Shown here piece after piece: positions 23,031-34,462 of a stretch of DNA of 64,000 bases. The notes under the pieces are model-generated. The model had not been told where the DNA came from, did no database searches, and worked only from the letters and a program-made list of their open reading frames with translations. Numbering within the stretch: position 1 is the stretch's first letter; every line of letters begins with the position of its first letter. The stretch spans positions 19,193,001 to 19,257,000 of the forward strand of contig CM059587.1 of the NCBI GenBank assembly GCA_030407085.1, given 5' to 3'. A program made the translations under genes and the position numbers. The DNA comes from Trichopria drosophilae. Its lineage: Eukaryota > Arthropoda > Insecta > Hymenoptera > Diapriidae.

Positions 23031-23321
23031 TTATTTGTTCCGGTTATGTTCAAGATCGACTGCTACAACCAAATTGGAATTATGACCGAAACTAATCCTT
23101 CTTTCCAAAGTCGTTTCTGTTTTTGCAGGAGGCTTAACGGTAATTGAGCGATTTAATGAATTCTTTTCTGAAACTTGTTTCTTATCAGGTTTTTCACGAG
23201 GAGGCCATCTTTTCTCGATGAGCTTCAAGAAGAATCGGACGATGTATGAAATTATGCACATTCCAATTACTAGAGCCACTGTGATGCCCATGGCGATCAC
23301 TGCCACCATCCACCACTCCAT
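23031..23321 (-). CDS. Single-pass membrane microprotein A (96 aa), MEWW family
   Basis: A complete 96-codon frame starts MEWWMVAVIAMGITVALV. Residues ~5-31 form one hydrophobic helix. A basic amphipathic stem (VRFFLKLIEKRWPPR, 28-42) and a polar 54-residue tail follow. It is a paralogue of the protein at 31,690-31,986: 32 of the first 42 residues are identical, with at least eight synonymous codon differences at identical residues (for example A7, L17, I19, S25, R29, L34), the pattern of protein-level constraint. Start contexts also match (GTGAAGAATGGAGTGG versus GTGAAAAATGGAGTGG). A reverse AATAAA lies near 22,920. I do not recognise the family; it may be a membrane-anchored regulator. The C-terminal tails are unalike. 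Confidence 0.75.
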   Translation of the reverse strand: MEWWMVAVIAMGITVALVIGMCIISYIVRFFLKLIEKRWPPREKPDKKQVSEKNSLNRSITVKPPAKTETTLERRISFGHNSNLVVAVDLEHNRNK

Positions 23322-23599
23322 TCTTCACGGTTTCCTCGTCAATTATATTAGTGTTCACTGGCCGTTCTTTAAAATTATTTTACAATTTACAATTCACGAA
23401 AATATTAAATCACTTTTAAACCTCCGAAGAAAGATCTGCTGAAGCTCTGAAGCTGAATATGATAAAAATTAAACGTTTGAAATGTAAGCGATTGTTCGAT
23501 TCCGCTTTTACAAAAGTTGAGTCGACACTACGATGATCGGTATTTATTTTAATTTCTTATGTTTTCAACTAACCAATGGTCACGTGGTCAATTTTTTCT

Positions 23600-23665
23600 G
23601 TCATAACATTGGATCGATAGACCTTGCCTTTTGGATAAGTGGACTTCACATTTCATGATTGGTAT
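23600..23665 (-). promoter_or_regulatory. 5' flanking block shared with the paralogous microprotein gene
   Basis: The block CATAACATTGGATCGATAGACCTTG...GGATAAG...CATTTCATGATT lies 280-345 bp upstream of microprotein A. It aligns with 32,228-32,290, 240-305 bp upstream of microprotein B. Such conservation in otherwise scrambled flanks suggests a duplicated promoter or untranslated first exon. Confidence 0.5.
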
Positions 23666-23669
23666 GCAG

Positions 23670-24800
23670 CTGTCGGAAGACCGCTTCGTTAATAAGCCAA
23701 TATGTTTTTCAGTACATTATAATTTGTCTTTCGTGTAACTCTAGTCAAAATTCTAAGATTTTTAATTGGATTACAAATATCTATAGGCACTATATAATAA
23801 AAACACAATTTTATGACAGCAATTACTGTTATGTATGGTATGAATAATTTATATGGATTGAATCGCCGACTCGTGCTTCTCGCAGAATATCTTTCAAACT
23901 GCCATTATTCACTTTTGAATTTGTTTATTCGAGCAAATATTTTCATAAACTATTTCAATTCTGATACTGAAAAAATAGTTAATAAGCAAAACGATAGAAT
24001 TTGTAGGTCCAATTACAAAAAGTAGTAACCTGCCTCAGCGATATTTTGTAGTTGGTGTTACTATTTCAGGTTAGTTGACATTCTTACAACTATTCCTTGT
24101 AAAAAAACTATGTTTCTTCTTGGAGTTGATTTTGAGTCTTATCGATTTGCAATTTTTTATCATTTAATTTTCGTAATTAACATCATATTTTATATAAGTG
24201 TCACTAATAATTATCTTGATAATGAGATAGACCTCCAAAACCAGAATTCAAAATATTCTTTTTCAGAGTTTTCTCATTAACAGTTTTATAAAAAATAGAT
24301 GATTATTATAAACTGATTACTATAAATTTTCAAGACATTAGCCATATCAAAAATGCCTTTTCAGGCTAAACATCTTAAAATACTTTCCAAGTGAAAATAA
24401 CAACTCTTTTTACTAAGCCGAATTTAACTACATCCACTCTTATTGGAGCGATTTTCTCAGTCACTCTTTACAACAGTGAAATTTTCACTCCAAGAAATTT
24501 AGAGAGCACCTACGCTAGTTTGATTTGTTATAATAATTTCCGGTGTTATAACAATTCAGTGATTGTGATTAATTAAAACGTCAGGAAGTTCGTCTCTGGT
24601 AACAGAGTACACTATTTTAAAAGGATCTCATCGGACTACAGGTGAGCCCTAAAAATTAAATGCGTTCAAGAAACAGCAAGTAAGAATATCGTTTCGGGAT
24701 CAAGCAGTGCTAGTTGCAAAGAATGGTCAATTTCCAAAACAATATCATGCGATAGCTATGTATTCCCTCTAGGGTTAGAGTATAAAATATATATTTATAT
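23670..24800. other. Gene-free DNA with a solo element end
   Basis: No gene seen. The segment 24,470-24,517 (CACTCCAAGAAATTTAGAGAG) duplicates the 3' end of the intronic foldback at 3511-3917. Confidence 0.5.
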
Positions 24801-24807
24801 ATAAAGC

Positions 24808-26010
24808 ACTGTGTAACAAAAAATCAGTGAGCCTGTCCATTAAATGTCCAGTGTTTATTGAACGTTTAGGTATCAATAAACAAGAAAATATTTGCATACA
24901 TTTTTTAATTTGTTCAGTCCTTTAAAAAGGAAGGATTAAAGTATCAAAAAATTGCCTTTTTTGGTACTTTTTTAAATCCTCTAAAAATAAATTGTGAAGA
25001 CATAAAAAGCTCCAACAAAGCCTAAAAGTACTCTTAAACCTTAACATTTAAGAACCAAAAAGTCCTGAAATTTCGGTGCACCTACATTTACAGAGTACCC
25101 TCTGTAACTGATATTTGATTTTTCAATCAAAATAACTAAGAATGTAAACATTAGTGGAAAGCAATACCCCATAATCGGATTGGTTTGAAACTTGATACTC
25201 GGAGGTTTTTTTGGTTGCTGATTAAGAATCTGTCAGCAGGTCTTAAAAATCCTAAACGTCGAATTCAATATGGCTGACGAATTTTGTAAAAATTGTTCAA
25301 ATTCGCTTGAGATTTGTTACTAGGAGGTTTTTAGGGCTCCTTATTATGAATGTGAAAGCAGGTTTAACCTTATAAAATTATGCATCCAAAATGGCGAAAG
25401 AATTATTTAAAAACTACAAATTTGTATTTTTCTTTAATTGAAATTAAAAAATTTAAAATGATTCATCCAGAATGGCAGTCAAGTTTTTTAGATACAAAGT
25501 AATCGCATTTATTAGAATATTACAGTTGTTAGTGAATGAAACTGAGGATAAATTAAAGGTTGATCCAATACGGTCGCCATTTTGATCACACCATAACACA
25601 CCCGATGTGGTCAAAGGAACCTTTCATCAATTTTGTTTTGGTCCTGTGTAACCACTTGTGGTTATTAAATCAATTGGACTGATTTCAAGAGATTGAAAAG
25701 ATCAGAAACAAATTGATAGTAACAACATTTTATTTTATTTATCTTATTTTCAGTTTCGGTTCTTAAAGTTTAAGGTTTCAGCTTTCTTTTATGCCCTATT
25801 AGAGCTTTTATGCCTTCATATTTTCTTTTAAGAGTACTTCAAAAGTACCACAAAAGCTATTTTTCAATACTTTAAACCCCACCCCTTTTTAAGAGACTGA
25901 AGAAATTAAAAATTTGTTAAAAAATATTTTCATTTTTCTTGATACCTAAACATTCAATAAAAACAGGAATTCTAAAATATACACAAGGTTACTGATTTTT
26001 TGTTACACAG
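24808..26010. repeat. 1.2-kb foldback element, ACTGTGTAACAAAAAATCAG ends
   Basis: Left end ACTGTGTAACAAAAAATCAG is matched by CTGATTTTTTGTTACACAGT at the right. Paired inner arms include the TATCAATAAACAAGAAAAT and AAGTACTCTTAA words. The middle (25,100-25,560) carries the dispersed CAAAATGGC / GGCCGATCCAAT motif seen elsewhere in the window. Confidence 0.75.
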
Positions 26011-26565
26011 TAATACTACATGCAGTAAACGAATTGCCAAGGTAAATGCGAGAAATAATAATAATAAAACCGCCTCTAACAACAATAAAAAGTATTATCC
26101 AATGTTTGCCCAATGATTCTTCGCGATGTAATCAATAGTAAACTCATTTCCACGAATTTGGAAATAACAAAGTACATAGTTTGTCTTCATAAGAGCAGGA
26201 ATTAATGATTCGTGTCTTGCAGAGATACTGAACTTTCTCCGAAAAATTTACATTCACGCGGATGACATTTCATTACTTCCTAAATATACGATTACAAAAT
26301 GAAGATATCGATTACTGGATTTACATATCCAGTGACCTGTCGTATTTCTTTTGTAAACAGGAAGGTAACGTGGCCAGAAGTTATTATACACTCCCCATCA
26401 ATCGTTGAAAATTGCCATATGACTAAAGTTCACTCCAAAAAAATACCACGTAAAACAAATTTTAGAAATAAAATAACAATTCTAAATAGCTCTCATAAGA
26501 ACAACAGTGAAACATATATGTAACGTTGCTAATGCAGTTCATAAGAGCGTTTCAACGAAAGGCAG

Positions 26566-26757
26566 AGGAACAAAGTTCCGAAAATCAACACACCCCGAAA
26601 GGCCAAAATTTCGATATAGCATGACCCCAGCGTGATTTTTTTCACTTTGTCTTTGAAAATTTGGCAAAAAGAAAGCAAATTAAAATATCTTAGACTCACG
26701 CAATATCGAAATTTTAGCCTTTCGGGGTTTTGATTTTCGGAACTTTGTTCCCTGGCC
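26566..26757. repeat. Short foldback, GAACAAAGTTCCGAAAATCA arms
   Basis: About 190 bp. GGAACAAAGTTCCGAAAATC...CCCCGAAAGGC...AAAATTTCGATAT at the left is the reverse complement of the right side. A 97-codon minus-strand frame across it is an artefact of the palindrome. Confidence 0.75.
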
Positions 26758-26759
26758 CA

Positions 26760-27955
26760 ACGAAAAATAAACCCAACTGGATTGAATACAAGTAATTCTG
26801 AATAAGAGAAAAATGGTAACAAAGAGATGAAATGAACAACAAAGAAATCAACAAGGAAACTAGAAACGAGATCGACACTGGTTATAATAACAATAATAAA
26901 AGAATATTGAAATCTAACTATACGAACAAATTAAGCACAGATCGGTGAAAAGTAAATTCACGAAAATTATATAGGCCCACAAGAAAAAATGGGTTATTGC
27001 GGGCGAGTAATGTTACCTGCAACAAGTAATATTATTACATTTTTCATGCCTTTTTGCCCTTTTTGGATATTATCTCCGAAATGTAAGGTGCAAGGCCGAA
27101 TTTTTATTGCAGATTTACGTTCAGCGGATGAAAATACGTAGAAACAGTATGGTCTAATTTTGTCAAAAGTCATATACCATAAACGCGATTTCCTAAAGTT
27201 TTTTGAGTTTTTTTCGACAAAGGGCGGGGAAAGCCCTAATTTACCTTGTACATTCGAGTTCAGTGGATCGAAATACATCGGAGTTAACTGGTCTAGTCGG
27301 AAAACTCCACTTTTTTCGTGGGCATGTGTTATCAAAAAGTTAGAAAAAAGGCCGAAAGAAGATCCCACATCTGGAGAAATCGAAATGGATAATTAAAACT
27401 AGATTTCGATAGAAACAAATGACAATAATTTTATGGAATGAAGAAGTATAAACAGGCATAAAAATAAGGTTTACCTGTTACTGAAGGAAGTTGATATATG
27501 TATGTTGATATAGGTTGTTGAATCCTGGCTAAACCCGGGAAAAACTTTCAAACACCCCGAATTCAAAGGCGTCGATAAAGACAGAGCAAACAAACCCGTG
27601 GGAAGTTTTTATTGATAAGGAATCAATCAGTTATATCGAACTACCAAAAATGAGGACGATTACGTGGAAATACTTGCCTATAGGATATTAAATACCCCAA
27701 CAAATATCAACATTTTCGCGATTTACAAAATCGGGTGCCTAATGAGTGTCTTAAATGAAGACACTAAGATACTTAAAAGTGTCCTCTTAAAGGTGTCTTG
27801 ATTTAGGTGTCTTAAAAACGAACGGCTTTATTCTGTATAAACAAATAAAACACATTTTATTTTTACCTTCGGGTAGCTCCTGTGGTATTTTTGAAATGTA
27901 GGGAAACTGAAAAGAATAGTTCATTTAACTAGACGTACATAGTTATCCCATCTAG
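26760..27955. other. Gene-free DNA with an unexplained 124-codon frame
   Basis: A minus-strand frame at 26,994-27,368 and an overlapping plus frame at 27,160-27,396 both stay open. Neither has recognisable domains. A loosely repeated word (TTCAGCGGATGAAAATAC near 27,120, TTCAGTGGATCGAAATAC near 27,260) suggests repeat-derived DNA. GTGTCTTA words cluster at 27,735-27,815. Confidence 0.4.
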
Positions 27956-27957
27956 TA

Positions 27958-28781
27958 TACTGAGAGAAATGTTTGTTTACTGTTAATGTAATAGCTTCAT
28001 AACATTTAGAATTTAGATTTTGATCTTAAGGTATGGTAATTTATCCTGAAGTTTCTGTAATCTCAGATTGGGTAAAAATTATTATGCTAATAGTTAATAT
28101 AAGATTTATTAAAATAAAATAATTAACGGCTTAAACCTACCAATTACATTAGATGTTAAAATGCCATAGTTTGGAAATTTCATAAATATTTCAAACACCT
28201 TCCATCGTAATCGATCGGATTCACAAACGTTTAGGCCTTGTCGAAATATTTATAATCTAATAAACGGAAGGCGTTTGAAATGTTTATGAAATTTTCAAAC
28301 TATGGCATTTTAACATCTAATGTAATTGGTAGGATTAAACCGTTAATTATTTTATTATAATTTTTAAATGTACGTACGTTATATCTATATTATAGTTAAT
28401 ATAAGAATTTTAAATATTAATGTTGGGATCATTACGTGCCACACAATATATTTACGCGCTTACAGTTTCGACGAAACAGAGATAAACAAGACACACGCGC
28501 AGTTATTCGGATTTTCTGCGAATTTTTCGACGCATTGCCGACATGCACTGTTCAAACAGAGTTTAATGTAAGATTTCTTAACAGTTAACGAAAGCTCATT
28601 GAATGTTAAAATGTAAGAATTAATACGCAATAATTTTGCAGGAAAGTGCAGGTATATATTTTCGTCTCAACGTTACCTGTCGATTTTTCCTTTACAGTTA
28701 CTGTTATAACTTTCGTATTAATGTAGGCCTTTAATGAGCCTTGAAATTAGCTTAACTATTAGTCATTAATTTCTCTCAGTG
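27958..28781. mobile_element. MITE copy A (CACTGAGAGAAAT ends) with a nested insertion
   Basis: Terminal repeats T/CACTGAGAGAAAT and ATTTCTCTCAGTG sit inside flanking TA. Without the nested 302 bp (28104-28405) it is about 522 bp, close to copy B at 34463-37238 (about 513 bp net). The interior aligns with copy B throughout, for example GATCTTAAGGTATGGT and TCGGATTTTCTGCGAATTTT. TA-type target duplication suggests a Tc1/mariner-like or related DNA element. Confidence 0.85.
28104..28391. mobile_element. Nested 288-bp palindromic element with 14-bp target duplication
   Basis: ATAGTTAATATAAG occurs at 28090-28103 and 28392-28405. MITE copy B has the same site uninterrupted, proving insertion. 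The insert begins near ATTTATTAAAATAAAATAAT and holds two inverted ~110-bp arms (TTAACGGCTTAAACCTACCA ... TGGTAGGATTAAACCGTTAA), then a tail ending ACGTTATATCTATATT. A second copy at 51,911-52,092 has the tail but only one arm, with a different 10-bp duplication. Variable-length duplications argue for a retroelement-like or Penelope-like integration. Confidence 0.75.
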
Positions 28782-28837
28782 TAGGTAGTAAATTTGTCTA
28801 TTTTTTTTCTCTCGGTGAAAATAAGAATTATATTTAT

Positions 28838-28874
<37 letters not shown>

Positions 28875-29109
28875 TATTTTGCTATTTAAATGCAAATAAC
28901 AACTTAAAAGTCATTGCGCCACCTTTAAATATTAACCAATCAAGTTCAGCAAGGGCTCGAAATTTTTGTTTTTTTATTTCCTTTTCAATGACTGCCCAGG
29001 ACAAAGTCAATTTCGAACTGGGGTTTTTTTAAATCCCTGTTTTTAAAATGTGAATCACCCTAATATATATATATATATATATATATATAATCCATGACAC
29101 GTCGCGTTT

Positions 29110-30210
29110 AACAGCCACCGAGGTGGATCGCCCAGTTTAGTCACTTACATCCAAGACACCTACACCAAGATGCCAAGAAATGTCTTAAAAATGATCACGT
29201 AACTGTCTTAAGTTAAGTCGCGAAGACACTTGTTGAAAACGGGTGAAATAAAGCGCGAGGTCAAGCTTCCAAAACTAAACTTTATTCGCTCGAATAAACC
29301 AGACGTCTCAGCGGCAATATCTTCGGAACGATTCGAATTATTCGCTAGTACCGGATGGCTTCTGCCCGAGATGCATTCATTTTCCTCGCCAAAACGCGAC
29401 TGCCTGGCCTCAAGGAACGTTCCAGAAGTTTCGTAAAAAAAAAAGGAAGTTTCGCTCTGCAGCTCTCCACTTTCCAACGACCAATCGATAAAATTCAAAT
29501 CCAGCCGTTTCTTTTCGAATTTGCTTCAAAGTTTTCAACAAAATGAATCGTTTCCAAATACGATTCGTTCGCGCCCAGATTCTCTAGACTTCTCATTCGC
29601 CAGGAGGCCAGCACAGATAAAAAAACGGAGTCTGACTCCGATTCCTCGTGCTCGGAACCACACAAGTTACTTTCCATTCGAAGGTGAGCCTAGAGCGACA
29701 TCAAAGATCGATATCTAAAGCAATATCTGCTCTCAAAATATTTCGTATTACAAACTGAGTCAAAATAGAATTTCACTGTTTACGAAGCAGGATGTTGTCC
29801 TGCTCCGAAACCGGAAAGTCCACCTTCAGTAATGGCTCTGTTTGCAATACAAATATTGCGAGAGGTTCAAAGGGAGATCCAAAAGTAATATCTTGCAAAT
29901 TCGAAAAGGGGGCTCAAATTCAAACCAAATTAAGATTCAAAACTACTATGTCTCCTCGAGGCCTATCGCTACCTATTTCCACGCCACAATAACATATCAT
30001 AATATTGGTGCGATATTGTCGCCTTTCAGGACCTTTACAACAATATGCCTAACAGGTCCCCGTCTCATGCAGCTAACGCCGACATCCAAAAGAGCTACCC
30101 CCCATTCGGGTGCGCAAAGGTGTGGGGAAAACGGCACTCTTGTGGGAAAAAAAAACCTATGCCGGGTATCGCAGATATTTAACATCGATTCTGTTCGCTA
30201 CAACACGTAT
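29110..30210. repeat. GC-richer repeat block, open on both strands
   Basis: Frames of 60-154 codons are open on both strands, with no recognised domain, which suggests compositional bias and not a gene. The right end (30,035-30,205) is a diverged copy of 15,415-15,550. It could be a retroelement terminal or untranslated segment. Confidence 0.4.
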
Positions 30211-30428
30211 TTTTGTAGCGTAGGTGCAAAAATGCAACTGGTTACCAAATTGATTGTAGACGAAGTGAAAAATTGTGATAAATTGAATGTGTTTCAGTCT
30301 ACATGAAGAAAAAAGCCATTCAGACCAAATAACTACCTTAACTGTGCACTATAGTTTGATATTCTATCACAACATGAAGGAAATCACTTTTTTTACTGAT
30401 TAACAATAAATTGAATGTTTTTTTCCGT

Positions 30429-30655
30429 CTCAGTAAAAATATCTTTAATTCCACTTTCTTCGTTTTGATGGTAATTTACGCGGAAGGGCGGTAAAATAAG
30501 AATCCGATTTTTATTAAGGATCATTTGACCTCTTGTAGGTTTTCTTCAAGACTAATGTAACGAAATAAACTATATTTAACAAAAATAGGATTATTTCCAC
30601 TATCCTTCCGAATAAATGACTAACAAAACGAAGAAAGTGAAATTTACTGAGTATA
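30429..30655. repeat. Foldback element, CTCAGTAAA ends
   Basis: CTCAGTAAAAATATCTTTAATTCCACTTTC at the left pairs with GAAAGTGAAATTTACTGAG at the right; total about 225 bp. Non-coding. Confidence 0.65.
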
Positions 30656-30659
30656 CAGA

Positions 30660-31600
30660 ATAATACAAATTTTGCGATTTCTACGGCGATTAAAATTTGA
30701 ACTATTTGTCCTGTAACGGGTTTCTAAAAGAACCGACGATTTTGTTGTCAATTTATCTAAATTAAAATCAATTTTGATGTAATCAAGAACGGTTAGAAGA
30801 TCCTAAGTGTCATTATATTTCGGTAAATTGAATAAAAAGATATTTTATTTCGAAAATCCTTTGATATGTTGTTCGTCGATGTAGCAGATCGATATAAATT
30901 CAAGTAACATTAAGAAATTCCTCTAATAAACAGCTGTGTTAAACATCTAAAACTAAATGCAAAAATTCATTTACTCTTTCCAGGACTGCCACCATAAATT
31001 TTACTCATAATTTTAACATAGATGAACATATAAATGATGCCAAAGGAATATCTTGTAAGATAAGCTACCGGACACCAGACAAGCTATTTCGAGAGTAGAT
31101 ATGGTGTTCCGTGAACAGAAATAAATTTAATCTATTCAAAATAATGTGTAACACAAACTCAAAACTTAACGATAAAAATAATAACCCATTAACGTCCAAA
31201 TGTGCAGAATTTGTGCACGGATTTCATATCATTTTATTTACGGAATAAAAAATATTAAACAATGAAATATCCATATTCGATTGTTTTTGAGTTAGTTTTT
31301 TCGAATAGTATGGCTAAAATATGAGAGAAATGACGTTCAACGCTTCCTCCATATTAAATAAGAATGATACTATACTGAGATCAAATCAGTAAAATTATAT
31401 GAAATATGCATCTAGTTTCTTATCTTAGTTATCTGCCATACATTTTACCTAAAGTAGAACACTAACTAACAACACATGTGATATGTAAATAGTTTTAAAA
31501 ATCTTGAACCCCCGATAATGATATCGTGCTTTTATTTTCAACCTTACACATCAAATAATAATAATGTAGAATTATAAACACAATAAACCTAGTAAATGTA
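30660..31600. other. Gene-free DNA
   Basis: AT-rich, no gene seen. AACCCATTAACGTCC near 31,187 followed by TGTGCAGAATTTGTGCAC resembles the tip of the TTAA-flanked foldback elements described at 47-64 kb, probably an orphan end. Confidence 0.4.
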
Positions 31601-31689
31601 TTAATCATTTTAATTAAGAGTTTATTGCCCGGTGAAAAATAGAAAAGAAATGTATTAATCAGGTCGAGATAAATTGTACTTGTTAGATT

Positions 31690-31986
31690 TCAGCCGACAC
31701 GATGTCCAAACTTGGCGCTTACAACCATCTTGTCCATATCCAGATCATTGAGCTTTACATGAAACGGCTGGTTTTGTGATTTAAGTAGTGTTGTGTGATT
31801 ACTAATTTGAATAGATCCATTGTTTCCGGAAGCTTCAGTTTCGTTCTTCTTCAGTTTTGGACGAGGAGGCCATTTTTTCTCGACCAGCTTCAAAATGAAT
31901 CTGACGATGTACGAAAAGATGCACATTGCGATGATCAAAGCAATTGTGATGCCCATGGCAATAGCCGCCACAACATACCACTCCAT
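31690..31986 (-). CDS. Single-pass membrane microprotein B (98 aa), MEWY family
   Basis: The 98-codon frame starts MEWYVVAAIAMGITIALIIA. It has one transmembrane helix (residues ~5-31), then the conserved basic stem VRFILKLVEKKWPPR and a polar tail. It is the closest relative of microprotein A at 23,031-23,321 (32 of 42 N-terminal residues identical; tails diverged), in the same orientation 8.7 kb apart, so it arose by local duplication. A reverse AATAAA is near 31,621. The start ATG sits in AAAATGG, a strong context. Function unknown; the conserved W-P-P-R at the membrane exit may be a binding motif. Confidence 0.75.
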   Translation of the reverse strand: MEWYVVAAIAMGITIALIIAMCIFSYIVRFILKLVEKKWPPRPKLKKNETEASGNNGSIQISNHTTLLKSQNQPFHVKLNDLDMDKMVVSAKFGHRVG

Positions 31987-32227
31987 TTTTCACGTTTTTT
32001 CGACTGTAAATTAAGCTTACAATTTTTAATTAGTGCTACTTTTTCTTTTGAAAGAACTGAACGTTTTCTGAAAGAACCAGATGTTTTTTGATCTGGAAAG
32101 AGAATATAAAATATTAATTGGTCAGTTTGCGTTTGACCCTATCAAATTCCGTATCGATACTGAGATGGCATGTAATTTTTTATTTCTTTTATTTTTAAAA
32201 TCGTTATGAATATGTGCTAAATTTTAG

Positions 32228-32290
32228 CCATAATGTTGGATCGATTAACCTTGTGGCTTCGATAAGCAGCTGTTGCATTTCACGATTAGG
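32228..32290 (-). promoter_or_regulatory. 5' flanking block shared with microprotein A
   Basis: CATAATGTTGGATCGATTAACCTTG...CGATAAG...GCATTTCACGATT matches 23,600-23,665 in order and spacing. The third gene has GATCGATCGTCCCTGACC near 44,249, possibly a remnant of the same site. Confidence 0.5.
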
Positions 32291-32299
32291 TGTAACACG

Positions 32300-33080
32300 G
32301 AAAACCCATTAACGTCGTTCACTGATCAGAAGATCACAACGTTAATGGCATCCCGACGACGATGACTGAAAAAGTTATTTATGTTTTATATTATTAAGCT
32401 CTAAAGGCATACAGATAAAAGAAAATAATTAATCGCTGTAAGAAATATTACTAAAATTTAAATAATTGTTTAAAAAGTACTAACAATTTTTTAAATTAAG
32501 TTACATCTAGCCTACTCAATCCCTAATAAATTAATTATTATTCTTTCACGGTATTTAATTAGTTTGTAAAACAAAACTTGAACAGACATTACGGCGCAAG
32601 TCTACTGTAATCTAAACAAACAATCGAAACTAACTTTTTTATTGACAAACATTAGTTTTAATATCTCGTTTTCATTGTAAAATAATCATTTTGCAGTGCA
32701 TACGAATATTGCTAATTCATCATTTTTTGATAATACCATTTTGACACTGTCAGCTTTGATAAAGGATGTTTGCATCACGAACATCGAATATAAGAATGTA
32801 TGACACCATTTGACGCATGAAGCTCAAAATACGCTCTCCTTAGAAAATAGTTCGTTTCGTATCAAGGGCGTAAAATGAACTTTCATAATCGCAGGATGTA
32901 CCGGAGGCACAGAAACAGCGAAGCTGAAAGTATTTGATGGTCACCTTGAGTGTAGATATTTAGGCCTACTATAAAAACACACTTTTTCGTCATAACGTGT
33001 ATAAAATTAGATTTTATAGTAATTCACCTATCATAAAACTGCTCTAGCGTAAACACAACCCCCATGGGATTTTAAATCTT
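32300..33080. other. Gene-free DNA
   Basis: AT-rich intergenic sequence. A small hairpin pairs AACGTCG near 32,315 with CGACGATG-side words near 32,352. No gene seen. Confidence 0.45.
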
Positions 33081-33088
33081 TGAAACAA

Positions 33089-33290
33089 CACTCTAAATTT
33101 CTTAAAGTGAAAGTTGAGCCACTATCTGATAAAAGTGACTTTTTCACTATTTTTAAAGTGGAAATTTCACTTTAACAATAGTGGAGGGAAATCTGCCACT
33201 CTAATAAAGTGAAATTTCCGCTTTAGAATAGTGACAAAGTCACCTTTAGCGGAGGGTGGCTCAACTTTCATTTAAACAAGTTTAGAGTGA
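33089..33290. repeat. Foldback element, CACTCTAAA ends
   Basis: CACTCTAAATTTCTTAAAGTG...TTGAGCCAC is answered by GTGGCTCAACTTTCA...GTTTAGAGTG. The interior contains AAAGTGAAATTTC-type inverted words, so the whole ~200 bp can form one hairpin. Confidence 0.75.
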
Positions 33291-33328
33291 ATAACAATAC
33301 CTTCAAAAAATATTGCAGGTAATAACAC

Positions 33329-33436
33329 CCTGGTAGAAAATGAGTCCAGTTTTTGGCCAGTCTCTGTGTTTCCCATGTTAAAGGTATAGGAAAACTGGGC
33401 AATGTGACAAAAAACTGGACAAATTTCTACCAGGGC
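33329..33436. repeat. 108-bp foldback, CCCTGGTAGAAA ends
   Basis: CCCTGGTAGAAAATGAGTCCAGTTTTT and its reverse complement TTTCTACCAGGG close a short hairpin. It looks like a small MITE. Confidence 0.75.
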
Positions 33437-33779
33437 AGCAGCGATTTTCATTTCTTTAAAAGCGTATTAATACCTGTATAGAGGGATCTACTCCCCAGAG
33501 ACTGAAATATTATCAGAATTAATTTGATACATAACGAAATTATGGAATGAAACCAAGAAGTATGTCCTTTACCACTGATGTTTGTTTTGGTTCGCTGATA
33601 CGTCATTGTTAATATTTAATGTTAGTTTCATGTTTCGACTTGTATTGTACTATAGTTTTATGTAGTTCTGACTAGTTTTTCTTATAGTTCTGGATATAAT
33701 TAATCGATGTCTATCTGACTGGGAAGGACGTTCAAAATAATAAGTATTTAATTAAAAAAATTTCCGAATGCATACATTT

Positions 33780-34450
33780 TTTAAACTGGTGGATTTTCAT
33801 ACAACTTGTCACCTTGCGATTGTTGATTACGAATCTCAAATCAGAATTAGAAAATTCAAAATGGCCAATCCAGTGTTGCGGACGAATTTTTAAAAAATTG
33901 TTGAATTTTAATACCGAATACCTCGAAATACCAAGTTTTATTAACATCCAATTTTTTTTCACAATTCGTGCGCCATATTGGATTCGCTATATTGATTTTG
34001 TAGATTTTTTTTTCATATTAATAATCAGGGTGAGTTTTTAAAACGAAGGAGTGTATTTCTTGTTGTTTTTTTGTGCTGAAAACGAATCTGGCCTTGAAAG
34101 TGCTGTAGCTTGTCAGGTTTTTTAGTAACTAGAGCTTGAATGGTCAAGAAATGGCTATTTTAAGCATTTTTGATTAATTTCCGGAAGAGAGATCGTATAG
34201 TTCTGCTTTTAAACTATAAAATCCTGTTTTTGAAATTATTCTACCATTTTTCTAAAAAAAGATATGCCATTTTGAATTTCAGGCGTTTAGTTGTGCAAAC
34301 TTTCCCGTTACGCTAAAAATTCATCGAGGGAGTGTATTACGCCTCAAAACTCATAAAAAACAAATTTACAATGGCAAATCAATATGGCCGAGACAAATTT
34401 TGAGAATTTCAGCAAATTACAAAAAAACTTAGCAATTGATGGTATTTTAA
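33780..34450. repeat. Dispersed 'AAAATGGC...CCAATA/GTG' repeat family
   Basis: Words such as GAATCTCAAATCAGAATT, TTCAAAATGGCCAATCCAGTGTTGCGGAC and CGCCATATTGGATTCGC alternate here. The same words recur at 25,260-25,560, 40,810-41,560, 48,480-48,550, 57,030-57,240, 58,170-58,450 and 59,930-60,200. The phrase order is fixed (heterogeneous spacer, TTGATTACGAATCTG, AAATTCAAAATGGC, GATCCAATATGG), so this is an old, very abundant interspersed family. Confidence 0.65.
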
Positions 34451-34462
34451 CGACTGAAAGTA

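Noticed and set aside
26994..27368. 124-codon minus-strand gene
   Set aside because: An overlapping frame on the other strand is equally open, there is no domain, and the DNA has internal repeated words.
29208..30306. A protein-coding gene in the GC-richer block
   Set aside because: Several frames are open on both strands at once, none has a recognisable domain, and part of the block is repeated at 15.4 kb.
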